The notes beneath the pieces were generated by a model, which worked only from the letters and a program-made list of their open reading frames with translations, had not been told where the DNA came from and did not search any database. The position numbers were made by a program, and so were the translations under genes. This document shows positions 44,101 to 54,841 of a DNA stretch of 64,000 nt, piece after piece. This stretch comes from Symmetrospora coprosmae (taxonomy: Eukaryota > Basidiomycota > Cystobasidiomycetes > Symmetrosporaceae). The stretch spans positions 1 to 64,000 of the forward strand of contig VUYT01000011.1 in assembly GCA_008802785.1 (NCBI GenBank), in the 5' to 3' direction. Positions within the stretch are counted from its first letter, which is position 1. Each line of letters starts with the position of its first letter.

Positions 44101-46464
44101 TGCAGGTGGGCGAGGTAGTGCTGCTGAGTGGCGTACTCGGCACGAAGGAAGTCTTCCATGATGGCGCGGGTCGCCTCATCGAGTTCGGGCGGTCGCTGAT
44201 AGGCACGCTGCTGATCCTGTGCCTTCCTGGCGAACGGCGATATGCCCCTCCGGATGTTCTCCTCGACGGTCCGCAAAGCTTCATCGAGCAAGCGAGGGTC
44301 ATCCTTGAGGCGGCTCATGTCCAAACCCTGGATAGCAGCCTGCGGATGCTCCCGAAGCATGTTTTCCAGCCTGTTGAGCTCCTCCTCTCGCGCCACAATC
44401 TTCTCCAGGCGGTCAACCTCGGCTAGTTCGCGCATGATCTTCTCCTTCTCATGCGCTGTCTGATTCTTGCGTGCAGCGTGCTCGTCTGCCTTGCGCTTCT
44501 GCCCCTCAAGGTAGCGCTGCATCTGTGCGAGCTCATGATCACGCTGTTCAAGCGCTTGCTGCTTGGCCAATTCCTTGGCTCGGATCTTCTCCTTCTCCTC
44601 CCGCCTGACGAGCAGGACAGACTGCCGTTCGTGCTCTTCATGCTCGCGATACGCTCTGGCCAGAGCATGATCGTAGAAAGCGTGGCTAGGGTCAAGGCGC
44701 GGATCATTCGAAGGCAGTCGGAATTTGCCTGTCGCCAGTTGCTGCTGGTAGAGATGATACTGCTGCTCGCCTAGATCGCCTGCAGTTTGCGTGCGTCGGA
44801 GAGACTGGGTGCGGCGCGGGTCAAGCTGTTGATGTGCCTCCGCGGGATGCGTCGCATTGCGTCGGCGGTAGGCTTGTGCTTGAGCCTCGCTCATGCCAAA
44901 CAAGGGATCCTCATGCTGGTGCCGTCGCCCCCCTAGACTCGCCTGCCTGTGTTGCCCGTAATCTCTGAAGAGTGCGTCATCAGCCTCGCCGAATAGGGCC
45001 TGGCTGTCCCACACGCGATGCGAATGAGCACAATATCTGTCGATCAGCAAGCTGCTCCCTGCTCAGGCAGTATTCGCTCTTCTGCTCTGCAGGAGAGGTC
45101 TGCTTACTCGTACAGCGGCTCCTGTGATCTCCGAGATCGCCCATCCAGGGTCGCGGATCGGCCGTGCAGACCAGGATGCCCGAATTGCTGCTCCTGGAGT
45201 CTGACCTGCTGCTGGTACTGCTGCAACCTCTGCAACTCGCGCTGCTTTGCGAGCCTGTGGGCGTAGTCTCCATCTCCTCCTCCATGGCCCCCACCGTAAC
45301 CGTAGTCGTCCTCGCCGAAGAGCCCGTCATCCGCATGAAACAGACCATAATCTGGTTCTCCGGAGCCGAGATGCCCATACGGGTCGTCCGGAGGGGTCTG
45401 GACATGGGAAAGATACTCATCGGAGTCAGCCGAGCGACAGCGTCCGAAGGGACATCGGAGTTGCCTTACATTCGGCACAATTTTGGCTTGCAGACCGAGA
45501 TCCTTCAGCTTCTGTTCCATCGCGGCAACTTCCTTCCGAGTCTCTTCTCGTTGTGCAAGTTGCTGCAGAAGGCAATGGGCAGACGTAAGATCGCATCCAT
45601 GATGGTTTGACGCTAGTCGGCACCCACCAGCTTCAGCACAGTTAGCCGCATGTGCTCGTACTCTATCCTAGCCAACTTTTCCTGCTCGGCAAGTGTGAGT
45701 TCGTCCTTTTTCGCATCTTCAAGCGATTTGCCAGCTCGCAGGAGCTCGAGCCTCTTCTTGAGCTCCTCTGCGCTTGTCTTGCTGTCAATGCTCGCTTGCA
45801 GCAGGGCGACAAGGTCTGCGTCCTTGCCACCTTTCGCCTTGATATCCCTTGCGAGCGCATCGAGCTTCTTGAGGTCCTCAATGTCCTTGTTCTGCTTGCG
45901 CACGAGCGCCTCTCGTGCCCGCTCGAGCTCGACCAGCTCGTCCGATTTTGCTTCCCACGTCTTTGCGCGGACGTCGAGTCCGGACAGGAAGGTGCCTAGC
46001 ATCTGGTTGAGCTTGCTAGGCGGCTTCTGGTTCGTCTTACTCTCAGCTGAGGGTGGAGCTGTGGCGGACCGCTGCATAGCCGGGGCCGACGCCTGCCGGT
46101 TCCGACGGAATCGCATGATCTCCTCACGGTCGCGTTCGAGTTGGGCTCTGGCTCGCGCTTCCTGGGCCTGTGCAGCAGATGGATGGGCAGCTGAAGTGCT
46201 TGCGTACGCTCTCCCGCCTTGCTGCTGTTGAGCCTGCTGCTGCTGTAGCTGTGCGATGCGGTGCTGCCGGAGACGCTGCTGCTCGCGGAGCTGCTCCTGC
46301 TGCTGCCTCAGATGCGTGAACTGCTCGCTGTCTGGGTCGAGCTGCAGGGGCAGACAAGCACAGTGAGTCGATGCACACAAGGAAAGCGTGTTGCGCGTTC
46401 GACGTACCTGCTTGACCTGATTGAGGAGAGCGGCGAGCTGCGCCTGCGGATTAGCGGAAGCCAT
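41199..46464 (-). CDS. Very large coiled-coil and low-complexity protein
   Basis: Minus-strand gene of five exons, 46464-46408, 46341-45628, 45562-45108, 45003-41491, 41430-41199, all GT-AG and in frame, about 1656 aa (18 fewer if the 54-nt GTAAGG...AG segment near 45470 is also spliced). No family recognised. Residues ~1-260 are Gln/Glu/Arg/Lys coiled coil (EQLREQQRLRQHRIAQLQ, LVELERAREALVRKQNKDIEDL). A Gly/Tyr/Asp-rich region follows, then a second long coiled coil at ~450-700 (EEKEKIRAKELAKQQALEQR), a Lys-Gly run, and about 600 residues of Ala/Ser/Pro/Thr with many SP sites and repeated EKxASP units. Near the end comes a compact, more ordered segment, VLDHLATIAHAHGFDAIFQC followed by QIAVLDDRIFVQGYMVHLRAI, which may be the only folded domain. 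A scaffold or endocytic/cytoskeletal role is a guess. Confidence 0.8.
43735..43776. repeat. TTTCCC hexanucleotide repeat coding Lys-Gly
   Basis: About six units of CCCTTT, read on the minus strand as alternating Lys and Gly within the large coiled-coil protein. Confidence 0.9.
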
Positions 46465-47303
46465 GACGGGTGACGGGGAGGTGCTTGAGTGGGTAAAGCC
46501 GGATGAGAGTTCGCTACTGAACTGCGCCTTGTCTGTTCGATGGAGCGACGGTCTGCCCAGCCGTACGCGTGCTGGCCGTGCTTCTTTTCAGTTCGGTCAG
46601 GAGCGTTCTGCGGCAATGACAAGAACGACGCCAGGTTTGTCACGCGCGGAGAGCACAGAAGTCGGATGAGGGTGAGAGTATCGCGATGATCGGCAATTCA
46701 CATTGCGCTTCCTTCTTCACCGCAGGCTGCGCAAAAGCCATGGCCAGACTGGAAACCAGGTTTGGGTGGCCTTTTCGAATCTTGAAGAAGTCGCGGAGGT
46801 CCGCTCCGGCGCAGTTCCGCAAGCGGCCCTCTCGGGATCCCGTACGCGTCCCGACGTTGCGTCAACGCTGCAGTGCTCGCTTCGCCTCTGTTCTCGCTGT
46901 CCCTCTTTCTCTCTTCCGAACACTCCTCTGTGGGCATCGCCCTTCACCAGGCCTCCTCGCTGGATCTCCGTTTGTCCTCCTGTCAGCGTATTGAAAGCTT
47001 CTTGCACAAGCTGAACAGGGCTTCTTCACAGAAGCTGTCACTCAGGCGTAGCTCTTCACTTTCTCTCCCAGAGCTCATGTACTTGGTGCCGAACCAACGA
47101 CGAATGGCACATCGCGCAACATGATAGTCTGCACAGGCACGGGCCAGGCCTCGCAGTCGTCAAGTGTGGACTGAGCTGTGCAGATGCAGGAGGCGACAGG
47201 CGAGCATGCTGCAACTCCTCGCAAGGTCTTCGAAACCAAACTAGACACTGGAGGCGAAGTCATCCGCCTCGCTGTACATCCTGGACGGGCATGCAGACGC
47301 CCC
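46465..47303. other. Upstream region of the coiled-coil gene
   Basis: About 840 bp between the start of the coiled-coil gene and the 3' end of the YbjQ-like gene, both minus. Short open frames occur on both strands. One on the minus strand (46640-46822) reads DLRDFFKIRKGHPNLVSSLAMAF, which looks somewhat protein-like, but I could not connect it to a gene. Confidence 0.4.
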
Positions 47304-48574
47304 TCATATAGCCGGCAGAAGGCGCACAGCGTCTCCCGTCGCAGTAACATTGCCTATAGGGTCTGTGACAAGACGCAGATTGACGACGCCATTGCCTCCA
47401 AAAGCCGCAGCTCGAGCTACGAGCATCTCCACAGCAGAAAGGCGCTGCACGGCGAGGTTTGCAAAACCCGTCGCGGACGCCATAGAGTCCGCAGGGCCGA
47501 GAACATGGGCCACGATGAAGCCAGGTATGTGCTATAGACAGGGCGGTCAGCAATTAGTCACCACCAGGATAACACATCACGACTCACCGACCCGACACTG
47601 ATAGGGATATCGTTGACCAAGCTGGCCGCAGGGTGAGCCGCCACCGCGCCGAGACCGGCACCGTACCCCACCATCGGCAGCGCGGCGGCTGTTTGGACAG
47701 GCACAGGCACAGGCTCTGCTACGGGCACAGGGAGCACGGCTGGCGCGGCGCCAATGAGGCCACCACAGCCTGCTCCAAGCATGGGCGATAGGCCGCTCAT
47801 CTGGCCCATACGGGGCATCGCAAAGTTGGGTCCAGGCGAGACTGGCAGGTGGACGAACAAGGGGCGGTCAGCCTCCGTGGCCTCGCTACTCGCGCGAGCT
47901 GTCGGAGACGCTTACCATAAGGCGGAGCAGCTGAGAGAATATTCATCTGCGCATTCGCCAAGCCCATCGCGTACATCTCTGTGCCCCAGCTGGTTGGACC
48001 GTAGCTGCTCAGCATGTCTGCCGAGTCCATCGAGTCGGCCACGTCGTTGTACATGACTGAGTTCAGATACTGCGTCAGCACAAGCTCCTGACACTCGGGA
48101 CCAGTATAACGCACTCTGACGCTGCGTCTTCCAGGCTTCTTTCGCCATGTGCGCACTCGTGCGGTCCGCGTCGTACTGCATCTCGGCCAGCTGACGCGTA
48201 ACAGACTTGGCATGCCTGCAAATGACAGGATATGCTCAGCGAATCCCTGAATGTTATGATCGTGGTCGAAGAGAGACGCGCACCAAGGCCGTGCCGATAT
48301 GTTCTGAAATGGCGAAGGCATGCTGGAAGGCGCTGAGTGACGGCGGGTTCGACGAAGGCTGTCGAGTTCGAACAAGCGAGAGATTGAGAGCTTGCAGATG
48401 CGCCTTGTTGCGGGCTGCGATATCCCCTTGCGCTGACAATGTCGCCCGCTCGCTGCCCTTTGATGCTCTTGCCTTCTTTGGGCGAAGCAGGCGGCACTGC
48501 TGCGGATGGTGGATCGCCCTTGTTTGCCCTCGATGACCATCTAGTACGGACGCTCTTTGAGCACTTGGCCGCAT
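47304..48574 (-). CDS. Protein with C-terminal YbjQ-like (UPF0145) domain
   Basis: Multi-exon minus-strand gene. Best-supported exons: 48215-48115, 48056-47916, 47841-47588 and 47531-47304, with a start near 48574 less certain. The front half is helical and acidic-basic (SLSAFQHAFAISEHIGTAL, AKSVTRQLAEMQYDADRTS, NDVADSMDSADMLSSYG). A Gly/Pro/Ala/Val linker follows (MGQMSGLSPMLGAGCGGLIG, VLPVPVAEPVPVPVQ). The end is a YbjQ-type domain: NDIPISVGSHIPGFIVAHVLG, then AVEMLVARAAAFGGNGVVNLR and ATGDAVRLLP, matching the bacterial pattern of an N-terminal strand pair, an Ala-rich helix with GxNxVV and a final strand. Bacterial relatives form pentamers with a proposed metal- or ligand-binding role; function here is unknown. 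The joint between 48215 and the first exon fits only a GC-AG intron if the most protein-like frame is kept. Confidence 0.6.
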
Positions 48575-48656
48575 CGTTGAGCTTGGGTGACCACCTCGTC
48601 CGGCACGTTTCTCGCTGAGTGCGGATGATAGGAGCGCTTGCCGTGCCCTTTCACGG

Positions 48657-49749
48657 CTAGTTCTGCGACAATGTTCCAGCAGAGGTCACTTCGATATCCG
48701 TCGACTCTGTACTGTCTTCTGCGCCGTGATAGACGCCATTGTGATTGCCGTTGTGAGACTGTGGGACCGCACCAGGCATACTGGCAGAGGCTGCAGCGGC
48801 TGCAGCAGCGAGCACCTCTTCCTCCTTCTTACTGGGCTTGCGCTGTCGCTTACGTGCTGGCTCCTTGTTTTGCAGCTGTGGGGTGCAAGTCGACGTTTGT
48901 CACATGGGTCAGACAACGTCACCTTGCCTGAGCTGCCAAGGGCAAATCCGCTCACCTCCCGGTATTTTGCAAGGTAGATGAGGAGCACTTCCGACATCTC
49001 ATCGAAGCCGAGCGTCTTGAGCGCGTAGAGAATGTCGTCGCCCGTAATGGTCTTTCGCTTCTCATTCGTGGCGCGATCTGCGGCTTCGGACGTGATGAAG
49101 CTTATAAATTCCGACGTGGCTTCTTGAATGCATTCTGGCGGGCGACAGATGGGCAAAGATCAGGTCATGCTCGTCGCCAGTGTGTAAGAAGGCTGAAAAG
49201 GCACACCCTTGGCATCCTTCGAGATCTTCGACGTGTCTGGCAGAGCGCGCTTCATGAGGCTGGAAAGCGAAGATGCACGTGGACGCAGGGGTGATGACGA
49301 AAGGCAGATGGACAACAGCATCATTCATTCGTCAGGATTGACTTCTTGAACTGTCCCGCAGCATTCTCGAGCCGCTACGCACCGCTGGATGTTGTTGATG
49401 GGGAGGAAGCGGTCTTGCTCTCGATAGCCGACGACCTCGGGGAAACAAGAGGCGTGTCAGCTTCTCCGGGCAACAGGCCACCCCTTCGGAGCAAACAGGC
49501 CATCGCATAGCTTACCTCCTCCTCTGTGATTGGGTTCTGGCCTCCTTCGCCGTTCCTCTGTATCGCTGCAGCCCCAGCTTCTCCTGCTGCGCCCGTGGTG
49601 CCGCCCAGGGCGACGGTGGCTCCTTGCCTGTCCGCAGCGACGACAGAGGCATCGGCCGCACCGTTCGAGGCAACGACGCCGTTAGAAGGCAATGGTACGG
49701 ATGTGGACGCGCTTGCCGCATGGACAGCCGGAGCGAGTTGACGTGACAT
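48657..49749 (-). CDS. HAP3: NF-YB/HAP3 CCAAT-binding histone-fold subunit
   Basis: Subunit of the heterotrimeric CCAAT-binding factor; pairs with NF-YC (Hap5) through its histone fold and recruits NF-YA (Hap2) to CCAAT boxes. Five exons, 49749-49516, 49435-49383, 49259-49207, 49134-48956, 48875-48657, give 245 aa. The core at about residues 80-170 carries the family signature in full: REQDRFLPINNIQRLMKRAL, PDTSKISKDAKECIQEATSE, FISFITSEAADRATNEKRKT, ITGDDILYALKTLGFDEM. The N-terminus is an Ala/Gly/Ser-rich extension; the C-terminus has a basic stretch (PARKRQRKPSKKEEE), an Ala run and a Ser/Thr-rich tail. An ATG 99 bases upstream is in frame but adds a Cys-rich leader with no similarity, so I prefer 49749. 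Confidence 0.95.
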
Positions 49750-50113
49750 GTTGGATGAAAGAGCTGGGAGGAGCGAGAGAGGCGTACGGTACAAAGCTTG
49801 GACCCGGCAAGCAAGGGTGGGTGAGCAGCAGCCATCACAGGGTAACACGATGACTGACTACGGCGACACAGCATCACGTCGGTAAGCGCACTGCAATGCC
49901 TCTATACACGAAGGCGACCCGAACATGACCGGCGGTCGTGTTCTTCACCGGTGGCGGTCTTTCACGTGAGAGCATGTGTCATCCGAGCGACGAGGGCCTG
50001 CGCTGATGGTCGCGAATCAGCAGGCTCGTCAGTTCGGAGGTGTCCTAGCATAGCGGAGCGCCTCTTACCACTCACGGTGTCGCGATGCTGTCGTCGGGAC
50101 GGATCTAGCGGCC
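49750..50113. other. Upstream region of HAP3
   Basis: About 360 bp, the presumed HAP3 promoter and the 3' end of the small membrane-protein gene. No gene seen. Confidence 0.5.
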
Positions 50114-50389
50114 TCACGTGCGGACTCCAGCAGCCGAGCCGCGAGTCCGAGCACTGCCTGCATCGGCTTCCACGCCAATGATCCTCTTCTCCAGCTCCTC
50201 GAGCCTCCTCAGTTTGATGTCGTGGTACATGGCGAGCGTCTCCTTATGCTCCTGCTTGAGTATCTTGAACTCCCTGTCTAGGTCGTGGTGCCACGGCTCG
50301 AGGACGAACAGCTGGAAGCTGAGCGCGGAGACGGCGACCCCAAAGTTGAGGTACGGGAGGAGCATCCGAGCAGCGGGACCGAATCCCAT
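50114..50389 (-). CDS. Small single-pass membrane protein with coiled coil
   Basis: Single-exon frame of 91 codons. It begins MGFGPAARMLLPYLNFGVAV, giving a hydrophobic segment at about residues 8-28, then LEPWHHDLDREFKILKQEHK and a charged helix to about residue 75 (LRRLEELEKRIIGVEA) with heptad-like spacing. The layout, one N-terminal membrane helix and a short soluble coil, is common among small mitochondrial inner-membrane assembly factors and respiratory subunits, but I recognise no specific family. Coding support comes from the coherent composition and lack of low-complexity sequence. It could have a missed 5' or 3' exon. Confidence 0.6.
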   Translation of the reverse strand: MGFGPAARMLLPYLNFGVAVSALSFQLFVLEPWHHDLDREFKILKQEHKETLAMYHDIKLRRLEELEKRIIGVEADAGSARTRGSAAGVRT

Positions 50390-50671
50390 CGCTGTATGTT
50401 GCTTTGGTGCTAGGTGCCTGGGATCCGGCGTGTGGCGGATGGCCTTTGTGGGTTATGAGCTTGTTGGCTACACTGGCCGGCGAGGCTATGAACACGGTGA
50501 AGTCGTCGAGATGGCACGGATGGAGGCTGAACACGGTCCCGGAAGGCTCGGAGCCTGGTGAGCCGGGGGCTCCGAGGCGGAGATAGCCCTTCTATTTGCC
50601 ACTTTGGCGTGGACACGAATTTGGGCAGTTATGTGACAGCTTGACGAGACTGGAGGAGCTTCGGCTCCCCC

Positions 50672-52008
50672 TCAGCGAGGTTTGTTGAGCTGGCTGACGA
50701 TCTTGTTCTTGAGGCTGCGGCAGGAGGCCAGCAGTCAGCCATAGACGTTTTCCTGCCCGGATAACCGGGCAGACAAGCCAGACGCACTTGCTTGGAGCTA
50801 GCGGCGCCAGCCTGGACATCTGCCCAGATACGGCGCTTCCAACTCTGTCGAGCTGTCCCGAGACTCGATTGCCGACCCGATTCTCGAGACCTTCATCGGC
50901 GGTATTGGCCTGCACGCGAGAACGGGGGTGGTTTGGTCCGATCAGTCAGAGGCTGCAGAGAAGGCAAGATGCGGAAAGACATGCCTGATAGTTGTCGAAG
51001 AGGGACTGTCTCCGCTCTCTGTCGGCCTGCTTCTGTTCCGAGGTTTGGTGGTCCGGGACTTGCGGGCCGAGCCTGGCTTCCCTACTCGCTGACGCTCCTC
51101 GCACGTTCTCTTCGTACCCTTCAAACATTCTCCGGCGAGCTGCTCTCTCGGCCTCACGCCGTTCTTCAGCTTCCATCTGCTCGTAGTCGGGCACCCGGTT
51201 CACGGCGTCGGGATCCGGAATACTCGACGTGCCCCTCACTCCGCGCTCGTATTGCTGGAAAAGGCGGCGTCGTGCACTCTTTTGCGCTTCACTCTGATCC
51301 TCTGCTTGTACCCGGCCGTAATTCGGGACCTCGTTGACTGGGCGTTGAATGCTGGACTGCCCTCGCGTGTTGAGCTGAGGCCATCGATATAATCAGGTCT
51401 TTCCGTTGAAGTGGTGTTCCTGGATGACTATGACTTATACACGTACCTCGTACTGCCGGAAGAATTCTCGTCGAGCTTCGCTTTCCGACAATGTCGGATC
51501 CGCCAGAGCCGACTGTTGTATGAACTCCCGTCTGGCCTCGGCTGAGCGCGTTGCGGCAGTGTCGCTGTGTGCAGCATTGCGCGTATCGCGCTCATACTGC
51601 TGGAAGAAGCGCTGTCGAGCTGCCCGCTGAGCCTGGGGATCATCCTGTAGCTGGACCTGGTCGTACTGCGGGACTTCGGTCGTGTGCTCGCTCGTCTGCC
51701 CGCGCGTGCTCAGCTGTTGGAGCGGTGAGCAGAAGGAGGTACAGATCAGTGCATCATCAAGCGGCCGGGCTCACTTCACGCCGCAGAAAGCCCACTTCGT
51801 ACTGCCTGTAGTAGTCGCGACGTGCCTCTGCGCGGCATTCCGCCGACACGGTCTGCGACTCGCTCGAACGGGTGCTGCATTCATACTGCTCGAAAAGGCG
51901 CCGGCGTGCCTGTCTCTGATCCTGTCGTTCATCGTCCGCTCGTATATGGGCGTACTCTGGCAGTTGGCCGTCACTCGCGGCCGGGTTGCTTTGTGTCATG
52001 CTGGTCAT
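50672..52008 (-). CDS. Unknown protein with repeated RR-x-FFxQYE motifs
   Basis: Five exons, 52008-51775, 51713-51447, 51374-50985, 50909-50788, 50714-50672, give 351 aa in frame. The first three exons each encode one or two copies of a unit of about 45-60 residues: a polar lead-in with VPxY (LPEYAHI, VPQYDQV, VPNYGRV, VPDYEQM), then an Arg-rich helix ending in a near-invariant block (ARRRLFEQYE, ARQRFFQQYE, ARRRLFQQYE, ARRRMFEGYE), with shorter ARRxFxxQYE echoes between. Exons 2 and 3 both open with the same L-S/N-TRGQ, as expected for exon duplication. The end is a different amphipathic segment (LENRVGNRVSGQLDRVGSAV) and NLKNKIVSQLNKPR. The intron after exon 3 fits best as GC-AG (CAG then GCATGT). 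I recognise no family. Confidence 0.7.
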
Positions 52009-52309
52009 CCAGGTCAGCAGGTCCAGCGCGGGAGACTCCAGAGCATTCAGTGGACGGGTGGAAGCATGGGCGATGCAGGAGCGGGCAGCAAGAGCAAGAG
52101 CAAGAGCAGATGCAGCTCGAGGGAGCTGGTCGTCGCTGCTCCACTGAGCGTGCGGCTGGTACAGAGGCGAGGGGCGAGGTCTCCACCTGCGACCGAAGCA
52201 CGTGTGCGCAAGGGACTGCGTCAATCGGCTTCCTTATGCTCTTCTCCGCTTCACTGCAGGTTGCAGATTGAGTAAACAGAGATATTGCTGCGTCAATAGT
52301 ATCACACCC
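52009..52309. other. Divergent promoter, repeat protein and F-box gene
   Basis: About 300 bp shared by two divergent genes. The frame of the minus-strand gene stays open upstream of its proposed ATG to 52224, so a longer N-terminus is possible. Confidence 0.4.
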
Positions 52310-53784
52310 ATGGCCACCCTCCTCACGCTCCCCGACGAGCTCCTCGAGCGCGTGTTCGAGCTTATTCGCCAGGACGCTGCGCACTGCACGGGATACAGCA
52401 GCGATGACGATGTACAGCTACTGCAGGCTAGCGGCCCGACTGAAGAGTACGCAGACATGCTTGTAAGACGGCCGTGCTCGCCATCATCGTCCCGCCAGGC
52501 GCCCGGGCTTACTCCCAAATGCTGCAGGCGCCTTTCGTCCGGATCTGTGCACGCCTCCGCGGCTTTGGCAGGCGTATCTTGTATCACTCCATCCTCGTGG
52601 ACAGTCACCGTGCCACAGAGTGGGTTGAGCGCTTCAGCACCTGCCACTGGCTGGGACCCCTCGTCAAGTTGCTATATGTCAGGAGCAGCCCGTCCTTGGC
52701 CCGGAGCGAGGATGCGCAGGCGCGGGCCTGCCTCAGCGACATCATCAATCGCTGCAATCAGCTTCGCACGCTGTGCTTTTCCTTGTGGGGACGCGACGCT
52801 GGGTTCCAGACACGCATCGCGCTCTCTAACCATCTACGGACCTTTCGCATCTCGGCGACGGATGCGATGGCATCACCCACGAGAGACGCGTTATTGAGCG
52901 CAGTCATAGACCAGAAGATTCGCCTGCGCACCTTGCACCTGGACAGTGGCGCGGCCATAGCTCCTACAACGCTGCCAGACATTGGTTACTTTACCTGCGA
53001 CGAGCTCATCGTTCGGAACGATCTGCAACACCATCCAAGGCCGCGTGAGAAGCTGAGGCAGTCGAGGCAGTCACACCCCGTGATGCCGTGGCTCATCTCG
53101 GTCATGGACCCGAAACCTACACGACTATCCATGCCCGAATGCCTCTTCGACGCGTTGACTTACGGCGCACTGCTCGAGGGCTGTGCAGATAGGCTGCGGC
53201 AATTAGACCTGGACCTAGTCGGAGGGGTACTCGCGGCCGGGGATCTCGAAGCGAGCCCAGAGCTAGAGGACGAAGACGAGAACGAGATAAGCGCCGAAGC
53301 GTTCCCCACAGCCTCTCTCGCCAAGTGCACCTCCCTCACCCACTTCTCGCTGGTGGGAAAGAGCCTCAGCAGCGTCATCCTAGAAGCGCTGCCTCCGACG
53401 CTCGCCTCGCTCCGCCTCACATGGCACGTCTCGGCGTGGCCCTTCTGGGAGCCGCTCAGCGCTTGGATGGAGAAGCTCGAAGCGCCGCCGAGGCTTGAAA
53501 TCGACGTCGAGCGGGATTGGGAACATGATAGCGAGGAGGACGACGAAGACGACACGCTTGAAAGCTTCTGCAGGGACTATCGTGCCGTGATTGTCATCGA
53601 CGACATACTTGCGCGGAAGAGGGATGTGGCGGGGCAGGGCGATAGGGGTCGCACTGCACCAAGGAAGCGTATATCCGGGATGTGGGCGAGGGAGGCACTC
53701 CAGACTCTACCGCCCCCGATGCAGAAGACACTGCTCGAGGTCATGCTGCAGCTCGCAGAAGAGATGGGAGGCACCGTGCCATAG
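52310..53784 (+). CDS. F-box protein
   Basis: Probably a substrate receptor for an SCF ubiquitin ligase, binding Skp1 through its N-terminal F-box. Two exons, 52310-52462 and 52528-53784, give 469 aa. The F-box is split by the intron: TLPDELLERVFELIRQDAAH at the start, then after an acidic Ser/Asp loop APFVRICARLRGFGRRILYHSI. The rest follows the usual basidiomycete layout of imperfect leucine-rich segments (LRTLHLDSGAAIAP, LRQLDLDLVGGVLAA, LASLRLTWHVSAW) with an acidic patch (PELEDEDENEIS) and a Leu/Met-rich C-terminal helix. Such genes form large, fast-evolving families in these fungi, so the target cannot be inferred. Confidence 0.8.
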
Positions 53785-54073
53785 ATCGATCCGGACCCTT
53801 TTTCTGAGCCTGAGGATGGCTGTCCGAATCTGAGCGATCCGTCATCGGGCGAGCTTATCCATATGCCAGCCAAACATCGCAGCGGAGAGTAAGCCACAGC
53901 TAGGATGCTCGTTAAGATTGTAACAGTACTATGCTACATGGTAGATGGCTGGCCGCGAAAGCAGCATTGACAAGCGTCAGATTGCCTTGTTAGCAGACAC
54001 CGTCCCACTCCTAGTCATCTTGGTGTACTCGGGATACGATGTTCTGTACCTGGTGACCAATGCAATGTGAGGC

Positions 54074-54841
54074 TCAACGCACAGACGGCCTAATTAGATC
54101 TGTGTGCTTGACCCACCCCAAGATGCCGCCGCCGATCCAGTACCCGCAGAGGTGGTGCATGGCTTTGAGGAGCCAGATGGGCGCCCAGAACGGCGGAGCG
54201 AGAATAATGTCGGCATCGTAAAGGAAGAGCAGTCTATGCGGGTAGTCACGTCGTCAACTACGACCGAAAGGGCAGAAGCTTCTATATGAGCTTACAATTG
54301 GAAGATAGACGGGCCGACTTTCTGCTCCTCGCAATCGCGCAGGTAGCCAGCAAAGTTGCGGAGGAAGCCTTCGTCTAGTCCGTATTCGACGTCTTGCGGC
54401 TCGACCCAGCACTGGAACTTGATGTCCTCGGTCGAGCTAGGGTGCGGGAAGAAAGTGTGTCGGGTACCTGCGGGGATGGTCGTCTCTGACGACTCGGCGG
54501 AGAGGACGTGCGCGACGCCGCGAATGTTGACGCCGAGCTTGCCAGAGAGGACTTTGAATGTCTCGTCCTGGTTCAGATGGATGTGGCTATGAAAGGACGT
54601 CAGTACGTTCAGTCAGGTCAAGCGGGTCAGGTTGTTGACGGTCAATAAGGGCAATTCACAGTCCGGCTTTGACTGTGGGGTTGGAGATGTAGTGCGTCTC
54701 CTGCACGATGGCCCGTTCGTCGTCTTCAGAACGCAGGAACTCGTAGAGGATGGCTCCGCCCGCGGACTGGGCTGTCTCCAGCGCAGCGACGTTCGTCCGC
54801 ACGGGCCGAGCGGAGAGCCGGTGCTGCAGGGCGTTGGTCAT
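54074..54841 (-). CDS. Cupin-domain protein with hydrophobic C-terminus
   Basis: Three exons, 54841-54660, 54586-54296, 54233-54074, give 210 aa in frame. The cupin barrel is plain: YISNPTVKAGLHIHLNQDET supplies the first motif (His-x-His and a Glu downstream), FKVLSGKLGVNIRG the connecting strands, and GTRHTFFPHPS the second motif with its His. These residues would bind a single metal ion. Many cupins of this size are dioxygenases, isomerases or sugar-nucleotide enzymes; nothing here decides which. After the barrel, exon 3 encodes a strongly hydrophobic stretch (IILAPPFWAPIWLLKAMHHL, then GYWIGGGILGW), which is unusual for a small soluble cupin and may be a membrane contact or lipid-substrate lid. 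Confidence 0.78.

Noticed and set aside
46686-47124. Open frames of 80-100 codons on the plus strand
   Set aside because: Overlapping frames in all phases, Arg/Ser/Leu-rich without motifs; best explained as intergenic DNA.
49750-49848. Upstream in-frame ATG for HAP3
   Set aside because: The extra 33 residues are Cys-rich with no similarity to the family, and the ATG at 49749 already gives a full protein.
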